Origin: Acidovorax sp. sic0104
GTDB lineage: Bacteria; Pseudomonadota; Gammaproteobacteria; Burkholderiales; Burkholderiaceae_C
Length of the DNA stretch: 55,555 nucleotides
Assembly (NCBI RefSeq): GCF_019219095.1
Contig: NZ_JAHUWH010000027.1
Span: 1 to 55,555, forward strand
Direction: 5' to 3'
In this document: positions 43,226-52,717 of the stretch, in pieces
How the letters are laid out: every line of letters starts with the position of its first letter
How positions within the stretch are numbered: the first letter of the stretch is position 1
Translations under genes and position numbers: made by a program
The notes under the pieces: generated by a model
What the model was told of the DNA's origin: nothing
The model's input: only the letters and a program-made list of their open reading frames with translations
The model's database searches: none

Positions 43226-44395
43226 ATGAAGAGCATTTCCAACAAGCTGGCTTCTCTGCTGCTGATTGCCGGTGCATGGGTAGGTTCCGTAGCCCATGCC
43301 GTTCAGGACCTGCCTGGCGGCCCTGCAGTCAACCAGCTGAACCTGGCTCCACCCGTCACCAAGATCGCAGAAGAGCAGCATTTTCTGCACTGGATGATGC
43401 TGATCATCTGCACGGTGATCTTCGTGGCAGTGTTCTCCGTGATGTTCTACTCCATCTGGAAGCACCGCCGCTCCAAGGGCGCCAAGGCGGCCAACTTCCA
43501 CGAGTCCGTCACCGTCGAGGTGGTCTGGACCATCGTCCCCTTCATCATCGTGATCCTGATGGCACTGCCTGCCACCAAGGTGCTGGTGGCGCAAAAGGAC
43601 ACGACCAACGCCGACCTCACCATCAAGACCACGGGCTATCAGTGGAAGTGGGGCTACGACTACATCACCGGAGAAGGTGAAGGCCTGGCGTTCATCTCCA
43701 CGCTGGACAGCAGCCACCGCGTGATGTCCGATAGCGGCAACGTGAAGGAAGCGCCCGCCAACTACCTGCTCAAGGTGGACAACCCGATGGTGGTGCCGGT
43801 CAACAAGAAGATCCGCATCATCACCACCGCCAACGACGTGATCCATGCCTTCATGGTGCCCGCCTTTGGCATCAAGCAGGATGCGATCCCCGGCTTCGTG
43901 CGTGACACCTGGTTCCGTGCCGAGAAGATCGGCGACTACTACGGCCAATGTGCCGAGCTGTGCGGCAAGGAACATGCGTACATGCCCATCCACGTGAAGG
44001 TCGTCTCCGCAGAGGACTACACCGCATGGGTGGCCGACCAGAAGAAGAAAGCCGCCGCCAAGCTGGACGACCCGACCAAGGTCTGGACGCTGGACGACAT
44101 CATGAAGCGGGGCGAGAAGGTGTATGCCGCCAACTGCGCGGCCTGCCACCAGGCCAACGGCAAGGGCGCCGGTCCCATCAAGCCGCTGGACGGCTCTGCA
44201 ATCGTGCTGGATGCAGATCACGCCAAGCAGATCCAGATATTGCTCAAGGGCGCAGCCAATGGTGCGATGCCTGCCTGGGCACAGCTCAGCGATACCGATA
44301 TTGCCTCTGTGGTGACCTACACGAAGAATTCCTGGTCCAACAAGACCGGACAGCTGGTGCAGCCTGCTGAAATCGTGGCCCAGCGCGGCAAGTAA
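43226..44395 (+). CDS. coxB: Cytochrome c oxidase subunit II with C-terminal cytochrome c domain
   Basis: 389 residues from [12 protein letters not shown], with a signal peptide. Two transmembrane helices hold it in the membrane. The CuA domain carries [20 protein letters not shown] and [16 protein letters not shown] (Cys, Cys, His and Met ligands). A fused C-terminal cytochrome c domain has CAACH and a methionine ligand in GAMPAWAQ. The CuA centre accepts electrons and passes them to CtaD. The fused heme domain makes this a caa3-like subunit. Confidence 0.95.
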   Translation: MKSISNKLASLLLIAGAWVGSVAHAVQDLPGGPAVNQLNLAPPVTKIAEEQHFLHWMMLIICTVIFVAVFSVMFYSIWKHRRSKGAKAANFHESVTVEVVWTIVPFIIVILMALPATKVLVAQKDTTNADLTIKTTGYQWKWGYDYITGEGEGLAFISTLDSSHRVMSDSGNVKEAPANYLLKVDNPMVVPVNKKIRIITTANDVIHAFMVPAFGIKQDAIPGFVRDTWFRAEKIGDYYGQCAELCGKEHAYMPIHVKVVSAEDYTAWVADQKKKAAAKLDDPTKVWTLDDIMKRGEKVYAANCAACHQANGKGAGPIKPLDGSAIVLDADHAKQIQILLKGAANGAMPAWAQLSDTDIASVVTYTKNSWSNKTGQLVQPAEIVAQRGK

Positions 44396-44424
44396 TCATC
44401 GCCCAACGTATTGAGGAATCCAAC

Positions 44425-46056
44425 ATGAGCGCAGTTCTCGACAACCACGGGCACGCTGGCGACCACGCACACGACGACCATGGCCACCATGGTCCCACCG
44501 GCTGGCGCCGCTGGGTGTTCGCCACCAACCACAAGGACATCGGTACGCTGTACCTGCTGTTCTCGTTCACCATGCTGATGATCGGCGGCATCCTGGCACT
44601 GCTGATCCGTGCCGAGCTGTTCCAGCCCGGCCTGCAACTGGTGAATCCCGAGCTGTTCAACCAGCTCACCACCATGCACGGCCTGATCATGGTGTTCGGC
44701 GCCATCATGCCGGCCTTCGTGGGCTTTGCAAACTGGATGATCCCGCTGCAGATCGGCGCATCCGACATGGCCTTTGCCCGCATGAATAACTTCAGCTTCT
44801 GGCTGATGATTCCTGCGGCCCTCATGCTGGTGGCATCGTTCTTCATGCCCGGCGGTGCACCTGCTGCCGGCTGGACGCTGTACGCGCCACTGACGCTGCA
44901 GATGGGTCCCTCCATGGATGCCGGCATCTTCGCGATGCACATCCTGGGTGCCTCGTCCATCATGGGCTCCATCAACATCATCGTGACCATCCTGAACATG
45001 CGCGCCCCCGGCATGACGCTGATGAAGATGCCCATGTTCGCCTGGACCTGGCTCATCACCGCCTACCTGCTGATCGCCGTGATGCCTGTGCTGGCCGGCG
45101 CCATCACCATGACGTTGACGGACCGCCACTTCGGCACCAGCTTCTTCAACCCCGCTGGCGGCGGTGACCCGGTGATGTACCAGCACATCTTCTGGTTCTT
45201 CGGCCACCCCGAGGTGTACATCATGATCTTGCCGGCCTTCGGCATCATCAGCCAGATCGTGCCCGCGTTCGCCCGCAAGAAGCTGTTCGGCTACGCCTCC
45301 ATGGTGTACGCCACCTCGTCGATCGCCATCCTGTCGTTCATCGTGTGGGCCCACCACATGTTCACGACCGGCATGCCCGTGACTGGCCAGCTGTTCTTCA
45401 TGTACGCCACCATGCTGATCTCCGTGCCCACGGCCGTGAAGATCTTCAACTGGATCGCTACCATGTGGCGCGGCTCCATGACGTTCGAGACTCCCATGCT
45501 GTTCGCCGTGGGCTTCATCTTCGTGTTCACCATGGGTGGCTTCACCGGCCTGATCCTGGCCATGGCGCCCATCGACATCCAGCTGCAGGACACCTACTAC
45601 GTCGTGGCGCACTTCCACTACGTGCTGGTGGCCGGCTCGCTGTTCTCCATGTTCGCCGGCGTCTACTACTGGCTGCCCAAGTGGACGGGCGTGATGTACT
45701 CCGAAAAGCGCGGCCAGATCCATTTCTGGGGTTCGCTGATCACCTTCAACATCACGTTCTTCCCCATGCACTTCCTGGGCCTGGCCGGCATGCCCCGCCG
45801 CTACGCCGACTACCCCATGCAGTTCGCCGACTTCAACGCCATTGCTTCGGTGGGTGCGTTCGGTTTCGGCCTGATGCAGGTGTACTTCTTCCTGGCGGTG
45901 GTTGTGCCCGCCATGCGCGGCAAGGGTGAAAAAGCGCCTGCCAAGCCCTGGGACGGCGCCGAAGGCCTGGAATGGGAAGTGCCATCGCCCGCACCTTTCC
46001 ACACCTTCGAGAACCCGCCCAAGCTGGATGCCACGGCAACCCGCGTGATCGGTTGA
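44425..46056 (+). CDS. ctaD: Cytochrome c oxidase subunit I
   Basis: 543 residues, twelve transmembrane helices. Key sites are the heme a ligand in [14 protein letters not shown], the CuB histidine and Tyr crosslink in [18 protein letters not shown] in [13 protein letters not shown], and the heme a3/a ligands in [15 protein letters not shown]-terminal [11 protein letters not shown] is typical. An unusual His/Asp-rich N-terminus ([16 protein letters not shown]) precedes it. It reduces O2 to water and pumps protons, together with CoxB and CtaE. Confidence 0.97.
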   Translation: MSAVLDNHGHAGDHAHDDHGHHGPTGWRRWVFATNHKDIGTLYLLFSFTMLMIGGILALLIRAELFQPGLQLVNPELFNQLTTMHGLIMVFGAIMPAFVGFANWMIPLQIGASDMAFARMNNFSFWLMIPAALMLVASFFMPGGAPAAGWTLYAPLTLQMGPSMDAGIFAMHILGASSIMGSINIIVTILNMRAPGMTLMKMPMFAWTWLITAYLLIAVMPVLAGAITMTLTDRHFGTSFFNPAGGGDPVMYQHIFWFFGHPEVYIMILPAFGIISQIVPAFARKKLFGYASMVYATSSIAILSFIVWAHHMFTTGMPVTGQLFFMYATMLISVPTAVKIFNWIATMWRGSMTFETPMLFAVGFIFVFTMGGFTGLILAMAPIDIQLQDTYYVVAHFHYVLVAGSLFSMFAGVYYWLPKWTGVMYSEKRGQIHFWGSLITFNITFFPMHFLGLAGMPRRYADYPMQFADFNAIASVGAFGFGLMQVYFFLAVVVPAMRGKGEKAPAKPWDGAEGLEWEVPSPAPFHTFENPPKLDATATRVIG

Positions 46057-46060
46057 TGCC

Positions 46061-46177
46061 ATGCCCATGACGCCCGAGCAAAAGAAGAGCAACCTGCGGA
46101 TGGCATTGATCCTTGCATCCGTGGCGGTGGTGTTCTTCGTCGGGTTCATGGTCAAGGTGGTTCTGCTGTCCCGCTGA
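46061..46177 (+). CDS. Small cytochrome oxidase assembly protein
   Basis: A 38-residue protein (MPMTPEQKKSNLRMALILAS, then a single helix ending in VVLLSR), too short for normal gene finders. One transmembrane helix and its place between ctaD and ctaG match the small assembly protein reported in this position in Burkholderiales. A second ATG two codons in is also possible. Confidence 0.7.
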   Translation: MPMTPEQKKSNLRMALILASVAVVFFVGFMVKVVLLSR

Positions 46178-46195
46178 ACGAATACACCCATTGCC

Positions 46196-46828
46196 ATGAG
46201 CCTGCGCCGCGAAAACGCCAAGATGGTCGGCAAGCTGGTCGTGATTGCGGCCGGCATGTTCGCCTTCGGCTATGTGCTGATCCCCATCTACAAGCACATC
46301 TGCGAGATGACGGGCATCAATATCCTGTCGCTCTCAGAGCGGCAGGTGCCGGGCAACGGCGTGGCCGGCAAGGACGTGAAGGTGCCTGCCAACACGCAGG
46401 TGGACAAGAGCCGCACGATTACCGTCGAGTTCGACGCCAATGCGCGCGGCCCCTGGGACTTCAAGCCAGCGCAGCGCTCGGTGCAGGTGCATCCCGGCGA
46501 ATTGACCACGGTGATGTACGAGTTCCAGAACGTGCAGAACCGCCGCATGGCAGCCCAGGCCATACCGAGCTATGCGCCGCGCCAGGCGGCTGCGCATTTC
46601 AACAAGCTAGAGTGCTTCTGCTTCAACCAGTACACCCTCGAGCCCGGTGAGAAGAAAGAGTGGCCCGTTGCCTTCGTGATCGATCCACGACTGTCCAAGG
46701 ATGTGACCACGATCACGCTGTCCTATACCTTCTTTGAAGTCGGCGGCAAGACGCCTGCGGCTCCGGAATCGACAGCGGCTGTGGGCAGTGTGCTTCCGGC
46801 GGCATTGGCGACGGGAGCAGGGTCATGA
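46196..46828 (+). CDS. ctaG: Cytochrome c oxidase assembly protein CtaG (Cox11)
   Basis: 210 residues. One N-terminal membrane helix precedes the beta-sandwich with the copper-binding CFCF motif (LECFCFNQYTL, about residue 140) and VDPRLSKDVTTITLSYTFFE-like end. It delivers copper to the CuB site of CtaD. The last bases overlap the DUF2970 gene (ATGA). Confidence 0.95.
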   Translation: MSLRRENAKMVGKLVVIAAGMFAFGYVLIPIYKHICEMTGINILSLSERQVPGNGVAGKDVKVPANTQVDKSRTITVEFDANARGPWDFKPAQRSVQVHPGELTTVMYEFQNVQNRRMAAQAIPSYAPRQAAAHFNKLECFCFNQYTLEPGEKKEWPVAFVIDPRLSKDVTTITLSYTFFEVGGKTPAAPESTAAVGSVLPAALATGAGS

Positions 46829-47058
46829 ACGCGCCACGGGGGCAGCAGCCCGCTTCGGCCTCCAAACCGCACGAGCGCAGGGGCTCGCTGCTGCGCACGG
46901 TGCGCGCCGTGGCTTGGTCGCTGATTGGCCTGCGCAAGGGCAGCGAGTACCAGCAGGATGTGGAAAAGCTCAACCCGCTGCACATCATCGCTGTGGGTCT
47001 CGCGGCGGTTTTCCTGCTGGTGATCGGCCTGATAGGGCTGGTGAACTGGATCGTTTGA
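46825..47058 (+). CDS. DUF2970 small membrane protein
   Basis: 77 residues, a single C-terminal helix (IIAVGLAAVFLLVIGLIGLV). The motif RTVRAVAWSLIGLRKGSEYQ is the DUF2970 hallmark. It is coupled to ctaG by a four-base overlap and occurs between ctaG and ctaE in many beta-proteobacteria. Function is not established. Confidence 0.85.
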   Translation: MNAPRGQQPASASKPHERRGSLLRTVRAVAWSLIGLRKGSEYQQDVEKLNPLHIIAVGLAAVFLLVIGLIGLVNWIV

Positions 47059-47160
47059 GTTGCGTGAGTCATAGATGAATACGGGTCGAGTCGGTTGGGA
47101 AAGACGTACCCCGAAGACAAGACCGAGACAAACAAAGAATTTTGAGAGCCAGGAGCTGAA

Positions 47161-48042
47161 ATGAGTGCATCGACCCACGGCGGAACCCCGTACTACTACG
47201 TGCCTGCAGAGTCTCGCCACCCGGTGATGGCGGCGGCCGGCCTGTTCTTCGTCATCCTGGGCGCAGGCCAATGGATCAACGGTCACGACTGGGGCAAGTA
47301 TTCCCTGGCGCTGGGCTTGGTGTGGTGGCTGTTCGTGCTGTACCAATGGTTCGGCGATGCGGTGCGCGAGAGCCAGGGTGGCCTGTACGGCCACAAGATC
47401 GACATCTCGTACCGATGGAGCATGAGCTGGTTCATCTTCTCCGAAGTGATGTTCTTCGGCGCCTTCTTCACCGCCCTGTGGTGGGCCCGTACGCATTCGG
47501 TGCCTGCGCTGGGCAGCCTGGACAACGCGCTGCTCTGGCCTGACTTCAAGGCCGTGTGGCCCAGCATCGCGGCCGGCGTCACGGCGTCGCCCGCAGGCAT
47601 CGTGGAGCCCTTCCAGACCGTGGGCCCCTTCTGGCTGCCCACCATCAACACCGCGCTGCTGTTGACATCGGGCGTGACGCTGACCATTGCCCACCACGCA
47701 CTGCGTGAAAACCACCGTGGCAAGACCATCGCCTTCATGTGGGCGACCGTGCTGCTGGGCTTCGTGTTCCTGCTGGTGCAGGGCTACGAGTACTACCACC
47801 TGTACACCGATCTGAACCTCAAGCTCAACTCGGGCGTTTTCGGCTCCACCTTCTTCATGCTGACGGGGTTCCACGGGTTCCACGTGTTCCTGGGCATGCT
47901 GATGCTGCTGGTGATCACGCTGCGCCTGCAGAAGGGCCATTTCACTGCCGACAAGCACTTCGGCTTCGAGGGCGCCGCCTGGTACTGGCACTTCGTGGAC
48001 GTGGTCTGGCTGGGCCTGTACGTGCTGGTCTACTGGATGTAG
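47161..48042 (+). CDS. ctaE: Cytochrome c oxidase subunit III
   Basis: 293 residues, seven helices. Family motifs are SWFIFSEVMFFGAFFTALWW, LTGFHGFHVFLGMLML and WYWHFVDVVWLGLYVLVYW at the end, all standard for subunit III. It stabilises proton uptake and protects CtaD. A strong terminator follows at 48069. Confidence 0.96.
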   Translation: MSASTHGGTPYYYVPAESRHPVMAAAGLFFVILGAGQWINGHDWGKYSLALGLVWWLFVLYQWFGDAVRESQGGLYGHKIDISYRWSMSWFIFSEVMFFGAFFTALWWARTHSVPALGSLDNALLWPDFKAVWPSIAAGVTASPAGIVEPFQTVGPFWLPTINTALLLTSGVTLTIAHHALRENHRGKTIAFMWATVLLGFVFLLVQGYEYYHLYTDLNLKLNSGVFGSTFFMLTGFHGFHVFLGMLMLLVITLRLQKGHFTADKHFGFEGAAWYWHFVDVVWLGLYVLVYWM

Positions 48043-48068
48043 GCTGGCGGCGTGCCGAGAAACCACAG

Positions 48069-48092
48069 AAAAGCGCCGCAAGGCGCTTTTTT
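48069..48092 (+). terminator. Rho-independent terminator after ctaE
   Basis: The stem AAAAGCGCC / GGCGCTTTT, with loop GCAA, is followed by T-residues. Confidence 0.85.
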
Positions 48093-48189
48093 GTTGGTCC
48101 TGCCAGCGCCGGCCATCTGAAAGGCTGGCGACGTGGGGCGGGGCGCTAGGCGCTCGCGTCCGAAGGTTTGAAGACTTGCCAGAGGGCGT

Positions 48190-48420
48190 TTACCGGCTTG
48201 CTGGCAGGCCGGTGGGCTGTATGTAGCCGAGCTTCCAGGCCAGCAGCAGGCACAAAAACAGCACAATGGACAACCCGACACGCACCGCCAGCGCCTTGGC
48301 CATGTGGTTGCCTTTGGCCCGGTCATCCTTGTCGCTCCGGCCTCTGCGCATCATGAAGAACAGTGCCGATGCGAGGCTGGCCAAAATAGCGATGAACGCC
48401 ACCACCACAAGATATTTCAT
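48190..48420 (-). CDS. Twin transmembrane protein (DUF2909)
   Basis: 76 residues, two helices (YLVVVAFIAILASLASALFF and VGLSIVLFLCLLLAWKLGYI) joined by a charged RRGRSDKDD loop. This matches DUF2909, usually found on the opposite strand beside surf1. A start three codons earlier (MGSM) is possible. It is convergent with ctaE. Confidence 0.82.
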   Translation of the reverse strand: MKYLVVVAFIAILASLASALFFMMRRGRSDKDDRAKGNHMAKALAVRVGLSIVLFLCLLLAWKLGYIQPTGLPASR

Positions 48421-48435
48421 GGAGCCCATTATCCC

Positions 48436-49221
48436 GTGACCGCTCTCCAACGTCCCGTCGGCCTGCGTTTCTGGCTGATCGCGCTGGCTGCGCTGGCGTG
48501 CATGGCCACAACGGCATCGCTGGGTCGCTGGCAGCTGTCGCGAGCGGCCGAGAAAGAAGCGCTGCAGGCCGCGCTGGACAAGCGCGGGCGAATGCCGGCG
48601 ATCGATGGTGCAAGCCTGTTCGCCAGCGCCAGTCCCGCCGCCACCGCAGCGGACGCTGAGCCGCTCGTTCACCGCGTTGCCTTGCTGGAAGGGCGATGGC
48701 TGCCGGCCCACACCGTGTTCCTTGACAACCGGCAGATGCAAGGCCGCCCGGGCTTCTTCGTGCTCACGCCGCTGCAACTGAGCGCGCCCGGTGGCGGGGT
48801 GGTGCTGGTGCAGCGCGGGTGGGCACCGCGCAATTTCCAGGACCGCACACAGTTGCCGCAAATCCAGACGCCGGCAGATGCCAACGTGCGGGTCGAGGGG
48901 CGCGTTGCTGCGTCGCCTTCGCGCCTGTATGAGTTCCAGGGGGCCGATAGCGTTCAGGGGTCTTCCCGCATCCGGCAAAATCTCGACCTGGCAGCGTTTC
49001 GCACCGAGACCGGTCTTGCGCTCGCCAACCTCACGGTGCTCCAGACGGACGCAGCGAGCGATGGCTTGCAACGCGACTGGCCTGTGGTCGGCGCCGGGGT
49101 CGACAAGCACTACGGTTACGCATTTCAATGGTTCGGGCTCTGCGGCCTGATTGCACTTCTCTATGTCTGGTTCCAACTCGTCCGACGGTTCATTTGCCCG
49201 CGCAGCCAGCCTGCCGCCTGA
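48436..49221 (+). CDS. SURF1 family cytochrome oxidase assembly protein
   Basis: 261 residues from a GTG. Two transmembrane helices flank a periplasmic domain with GRWQLSRAAEKEAL, then VFLDNRQMQGRPGFFVLTPL and YGYAFQWFGLCGLIALLYVW. The last helix region HYGYAFQWF is the SURF1 signature. It assists heme A insertion into subunit I. Its 3' end overlaps the next gene by about 60 bases. Confidence 0.92.
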   Translation: MTALQRPVGLRFWLIALAALACMATTASLGRWQLSRAAEKEALQAALDKRGRMPAIDGASLFASASPAATAADAEPLVHRVALLEGRWLPAHTVFLDNRQMQGRPGFFVLTPLQLSAPGGGVVLVQRGWAPRNFQDRTQLPQIQTPADANVRVEGRVAASPSRLYEFQGADSVQGSSRIRQNLDLAAFRTETGLALANLTVLQTDAASDGLQRDWPVVGAGVDKHYGYAFQWFGLCGLIALLYVWFQLVRRFICPRSQPAA

Positions 49222-49909
49222 GGGCCCCGGGGACGAACATCCCCTGGGCCTGACCGTGCACACGCTGCCTGCCGCAGATGACGCTGTGGCGTCGGCGCAG
49301 CGCACGCAACATGGCCGCTGGAAGATGCTGGGCGTGCTGCTCATCTGTGCGGCCCCGGTCGTCGCCTCGTACTTCACCTACTACGTGATCCGACCCGAAG
49401 GGCGGCGCAACTATGGCGAGTTGATCGACCCCCAGCGCACCATGCCGGCATTGTCCGCCACGGCGCTCGATGGCAAGCCGGTGCAGTTGTCCTCGCTCAA
49501 GGGCCAATGGCTGTTGGTGAGCGTGGGCGGTGGCACCTGCGACGCATCGTGCCAAAAGCACCTGTACCTGCAGCGACAACTGCGTGAAAGCGTAGGCCGG
49601 GAAAAGGATCGCGTGGACTGGGTGTGGCTCGTGAACGATGGCGCACCCGTGCCCGCCGAATTGCAGCCCGCTCTTGCGAAAGCCACGGCTCTGAGGGTGG
49701 ACGCTGCGGCGCTGGGTGACTGGCTGGCCCCTGCCGAAGGTCACCAGTTGGCGGACCACCTGTACGTGGTCGATCCGATGGGCAACTGGATGATGCGTTT
49801 CCCCGCCGCCATGGACAGCTCCGGCGCGGCCAAGGCCAAGCGCGACCTTGAACGTCTGCTGCGCGCATCCTCGTCCTGGGACGAGGCCGGCCGGCCCGGA
49901 AAGCCCTGA
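49163..49909 (+). CDS. Thioredoxin-fold Sco-like copper/thiol protein
   Basis: 248 residues. One membrane helix (WKMLGVLLICAAPVVASYFTYY) anchors a periplasmic thioredoxin-like domain. SVGGGTCDASCQKHLYLQRQ gives the CxxxC metal site of Sco proteins, and HLYVVDPMGNW supplies the later histidine. It probably works in CuA maturation or thiol reduction. It overlaps surf1 and is one base into ctaA. Confidence 0.85.
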   Translation: MSGSNSSDGSFARAASLPPEGPGDEHPLGLTVHTLPAADDAVASAQRTQHGRWKMLGVLLICAAPVVASYFTYYVIRPEGRRNYGELIDPQRTMPALSATALDGKPVQLSSLKGQWLLVSVGGGTCDASCQKHLYLQRQLRESVGREKDRVDWVWLVNDGAPVPAELQPALAKATALRVDAAALGDWLAPAEGHQLADHLYVVDPMGNWMMRFPAAMDSSGAAKAKRDLERLLRASSSWDEAGRPGKP

Positions 49910-51093
49910 TGATGGACACGCCGCAGCCTCTGTACGACCTCGCGCCGCTGGCCCGCATGATGCTGCTGGGCGTCGTCATCGCGCTGGGCCCTCTGGTGTG
50001 GGTGGGCCTGCGCAACCGGGGCAGTTCACCGCTGCGGCGCCTTCAGGCGCTCACGGTGCTCACTCTGTTCCTCACGTTCGACCTGGTGCTGTTCGGCGCC
50101 TTCACGCGCCTGACGGATTCGGGCCTTGGCTGCCCGGACTGGCCCGGCTGCTACGGCAGCGCCAGCCCCATGGGCGCCCACGGTGAAATTGCCGCAGCCC
50201 AGCAGGCGATGCCCACCGGCCCCGTGACGCATGGCAAGGCCTGGGTCGAGATGATCCACCGCTACCTCGCCACAGGTGTCGGCGTGCTCATCATCGTGCT
50301 CACGATTTCGGCATGGGTGCAGCACCGCCGTGCCGCGCGCGGCCAGGGCGAGCGGCCCCCGCTGAGCCCCTGGTGGCCGACATTCACGCTGTTCTGGGTG
50401 TGCCTGCAGGGTGCCTTCGGTGCGCTGACGGTGACCATGAAGCTCTTTCCCGCCATCGTCACGCTCCACCTCATCGGCGGCCTGGTGCTACTGGCACTGC
50501 TGTGTGTGCAGGCGGTGCGCCACACGCACAGTGCGCGGGGCAAGGCCCCCGTCGCCGTGTCCGCCGCTCTGCGCCATGGCCTGGTCTTGACGGGCGTGCT
50601 GCTGGGCGCGCAGGTGGTGCTGGGCGGCTGGGTCAGCACCAACTATGCGGTGCTGGCGTGCACAACCTTCCCCACCTGCCAGGGCAGCTGGTGGCCCGCC
50701 ATGGACTTCAGCCAGGGCTTCCAGGTCTGGCGAGCGCTTGGCATGCTGCAGGATGGAAGCCACATCAGTTTTGCAGGCCTCACGGCCATCCACTACGTGC
50801 ACCGCCTGGCGGCGTACGTGGTGCTGCTCGCGCTGGGCCTGACGGCATGGCGCCTGCACCGCACGGACGCGCTGCCGGTGCAGGCTCGATGGCTGGCCGG
50901 GCTTGCACTGCTGCAGTTGGCGACCGGTTTGTCGAACGTGGTGCTGGACTGGCCACTTGTCTCCGCCGTGCTGCACACCGGCGGCGCCGCGGCGCTGGTG
51001 GTGGTGCTGACCTGGGTCCTGGCGTCCAGCCGTGTGGCAGCCGCCACCCACAATGTCCCCGCGCGCCCGAGCGCATCGAGAGTCTCCGCATGA
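49909..51093 (+). CDS. ctaA: Heme A synthase
   Basis: 394 residues, eight helices. The proteobacterial CtaA motifs are [41 protein letters not shown] and [16 protein letters not shown] with conserved His ligands. It oxidises heme O to heme A. It is coupled to the upstream Sco-like gene and to ctaB. Confidence 0.95.
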   Translation: MMDTPQPLYDLAPLARMMLLGVVIALGPLVWVGLRNRGSSPLRRLQALTVLTLFLTFDLVLFGAFTRLTDSGLGCPDWPGCYGSASPMGAHGEIAAAQQAMPTGPVTHGKAWVEMIHRYLATGVGVLIIVLTISAWVQHRRAARGQGERPPLSPWWPTFTLFWVCLQGAFGALTVTMKLFPAIVTLHLIGGLVLLALLCVQAVRHTHSARGKAPVAVSAALRHGLVLTGVLLGAQVVLGGWVSTNYAVLACTTFPTCQGSWWPAMDFSQGFQVWRALGMLQDGSHISFAGLTAIHYVHRLAAYVVLLALGLTAWRLHRTDALPVQARWLAGLALLQLATGLSNVVLDWPLVSAVLHTGGAAALVVVLTWVLASSRVAAATHNVPARPSASRVSA

Positions 51094-51989
51094 CCGCTGC
51101 CCCCGCCCTTGTTTCCCCGCCGTCACGCTTCGCGCAGTTCTATGCCCTGACCAAGCCGCGTGTCGTGCAGCTGATCGTGTTCTGCGCACTCATCGGCATG
51201 GTGCTGGCCGTCCCGGGCCTGCCCTCGGCAGCGCAGTTCGGCCTGATGGCCATGGCGTGCCTGGGCGTCTGGCTGGTGGCTGGCGCGGCGGCAGCCTTCA
51301 ACTGCATCGTCGAGCAGGGCATCGACGCCAAGATGAAACGCACCGCCTGGCGACCCACGGCCAAGGGCGAGCTTTCCAACGCGCAGACGCTGCTGTTCTC
51401 GGCCGTGCTGTGCGCTGCCGGCTCGGCGCTGCTGTACTTCTGGGTGAACCCGCTGACCATGTGGCTCACCTTCGCCACCTTCGTGGGCTATGCGGTCGTC
51501 TACACGGTGATCCTCAAGCCGCTCACGCCGCAGAACATCGTGATCGGCGGCGCGTCCGGCGCCATGCCGCCCGTGCTGGGTTGGGCCGCCATGACGAACG
51601 ATGTGGGACCCGAGGCGCTGATTCTGTTTCTCATCATCTTCCTGTGGACCCCGCCGCATTTCTGGGCGCTGGCGCTGTACCGCGTGGAGGACTACCGCAA
51701 GTCTGGCCTGCCCATGCTGCCCGTCACCCACGGCAACGAATTCACGCGGCTGCAGGTGTTCCTCTACACGCTGATCCTGCTCGCGGGCTGCCTCATGCCC
51801 TTCGTTTATGGCATGAGCTCGTGGATCTACCTGGCGGCCGCACTGGTGCTGAGCGCTGGCTTTTGCGGCTATGGGTTTGCGCTGTGGCGCAACTACTCGG
51901 ACGCGCTGGCGCGCAAGACCTTCCGTTTTTCCCTCATCCACCTGAGCGCGCTGTTCGCCGCGCTGCTGGTGGACCACTACGTACTGTGA
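51090..51989 (+). CDS. ctaB: Heme O synthase (protoheme IX farnesyltransferase)
   Basis: 299 residues, nine predicted helices. UbiA-family motifs are [19 protein letters not shown] (the NxxxDxxxD site) and [20 protein letters not shown], plus [15 protein letters not shown]. It attaches farnesyl to heme B. Its ATG overlaps the ctaA stop. Confidence 0.96.
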   Translation: MTAAPALVSPPSRFAQFYALTKPRVVQLIVFCALIGMVLAVPGLPSAAQFGLMAMACLGVWLVAGAAAAFNCIVEQGIDAKMKRTAWRPTAKGELSNAQTLLFSAVLCAAGSALLYFWVNPLTMWLTFATFVGYAVVYTVILKPLTPQNIVIGGASGAMPPVLGWAAMTNDVGPEALILFLIIFLWTPPHFWALALYRVEDYRKSGLPMLPVTHGNEFTRLQVFLYTLILLAGCLMPFVYGMSSWIYLAAALVLSAGFCGYGFALWRNYSDALARKTFRFSLIHLSALFAALLVDHYVL

Positions 51990-51998
51990 ATCCCCACC

Positions 51999-52610
51999 AT
52001 GCGCAAGAGAAATGCTCTTAAAACGATAGCTGTTGCCGCCCTGTCCGTGGGCGGTAGCGCGCTTTTTTCTGCCTGCACCGAAAAGAAGGCCGAGTTCCGC
52101 GGCGTGGACATCACCGGCGCCGACTACGCGCGCGACCTGCCGCTGACCGACCACAATGGCCAGCCGCGCCATATCGCGGACTTCGCGGGCAAGGTGGTGG
52201 TGGTGTTCTTCGGCTTCACGCAGTGCCCCGACGTGTGCCCCACGTCGATGCAGGAGCTGGCCGAAGTCAAGCAGATGCTGGGCAAGGACGGCGAGCGCCT
52301 GCAGGGCATCTTCGTCACGGTGGACCCGGAGCGCGACACGCCCGAAGTGCTCAAGGCCTACATGACCAACTTCGACCCTAGCTTCCTGGCACTGCGCGGC
52401 ACGCCCGAGCAACTGGCCGCCGTGGCCAAGGACTTCAAGATCTACTACAAGAAGGTCGACGGCAAGACGCCCACGAGCTACACCATGGACCACTCCGCCG
52501 GCAGCTACGTGTACGACACGGCCGGCCGCCTGCGCGTGTACAACCGCTACGGCAGCGGCGCCCAGGCGCTGGCCTCGGATGTCAAGGCGTTGTTGAGCGA
52601 AGCGGCCTGA
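51999..52610 (+). CDS. SCO family copper chaperone
   Basis: 203 residues, a lipoprotein leader (LSVGGSALFSAC, cysteine at lipobox) then the thioredoxin fold. TQCPDVCPTSMQEL carries the CxxxC copper ligands, and YTMDHSAGSYVYD the histidine. It supplies copper to CuA of CoxB. The first codons overlap a TAGCTG-family dispersed repeat. It closes the oxidase gene cluster and is followed by a terminator. Confidence 0.93.
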   Translation: MRKRNALKTIAVAALSVGGSALFSACTEKKAEFRGVDITGADYARDLPLTDHNGQPRHIADFAGKVVVVFFGFTQCPDVCPTSMQELAEVKQMLGKDGERLQGIFVTVDPERDTPEVLKAYMTNFDPSFLALRGTPEQLAAVAKDFKIYYKKVDGKTPTSYTMDHSAGSYVYDTAGRLRVYNRYGSGAQALASDVKALLSEAA

Positions 52611-52660
52611 GCCGCCTGCCACGGGCAGCGGCAGAAACTGCCGCGTTCGATGCACAAAGA

Positions 52661-52685
52661 AAAGGGCCCGCTGTGCGGGCCCTTT
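52661..52685. terminator. Rho-independent terminator, probably bidirectional
   Basis: The stem AAAGGGCCCGC / GCGGGCCCTTT, with loop TGT, lies between sco and the convergent Bug gene. Confidence 0.8.
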
Positions 52686-52717
52686 CTCATTGCGCCTGTG
52701 GCGTACGCAGTGCGACT

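Noticed and set aside
44317..46257. 646-residue frame on the minus strand opposite ctaD
   Set aside because: An antisense shadow with His/Gly-rich low-complexity text. The plus strand encodes a complete subunit I.
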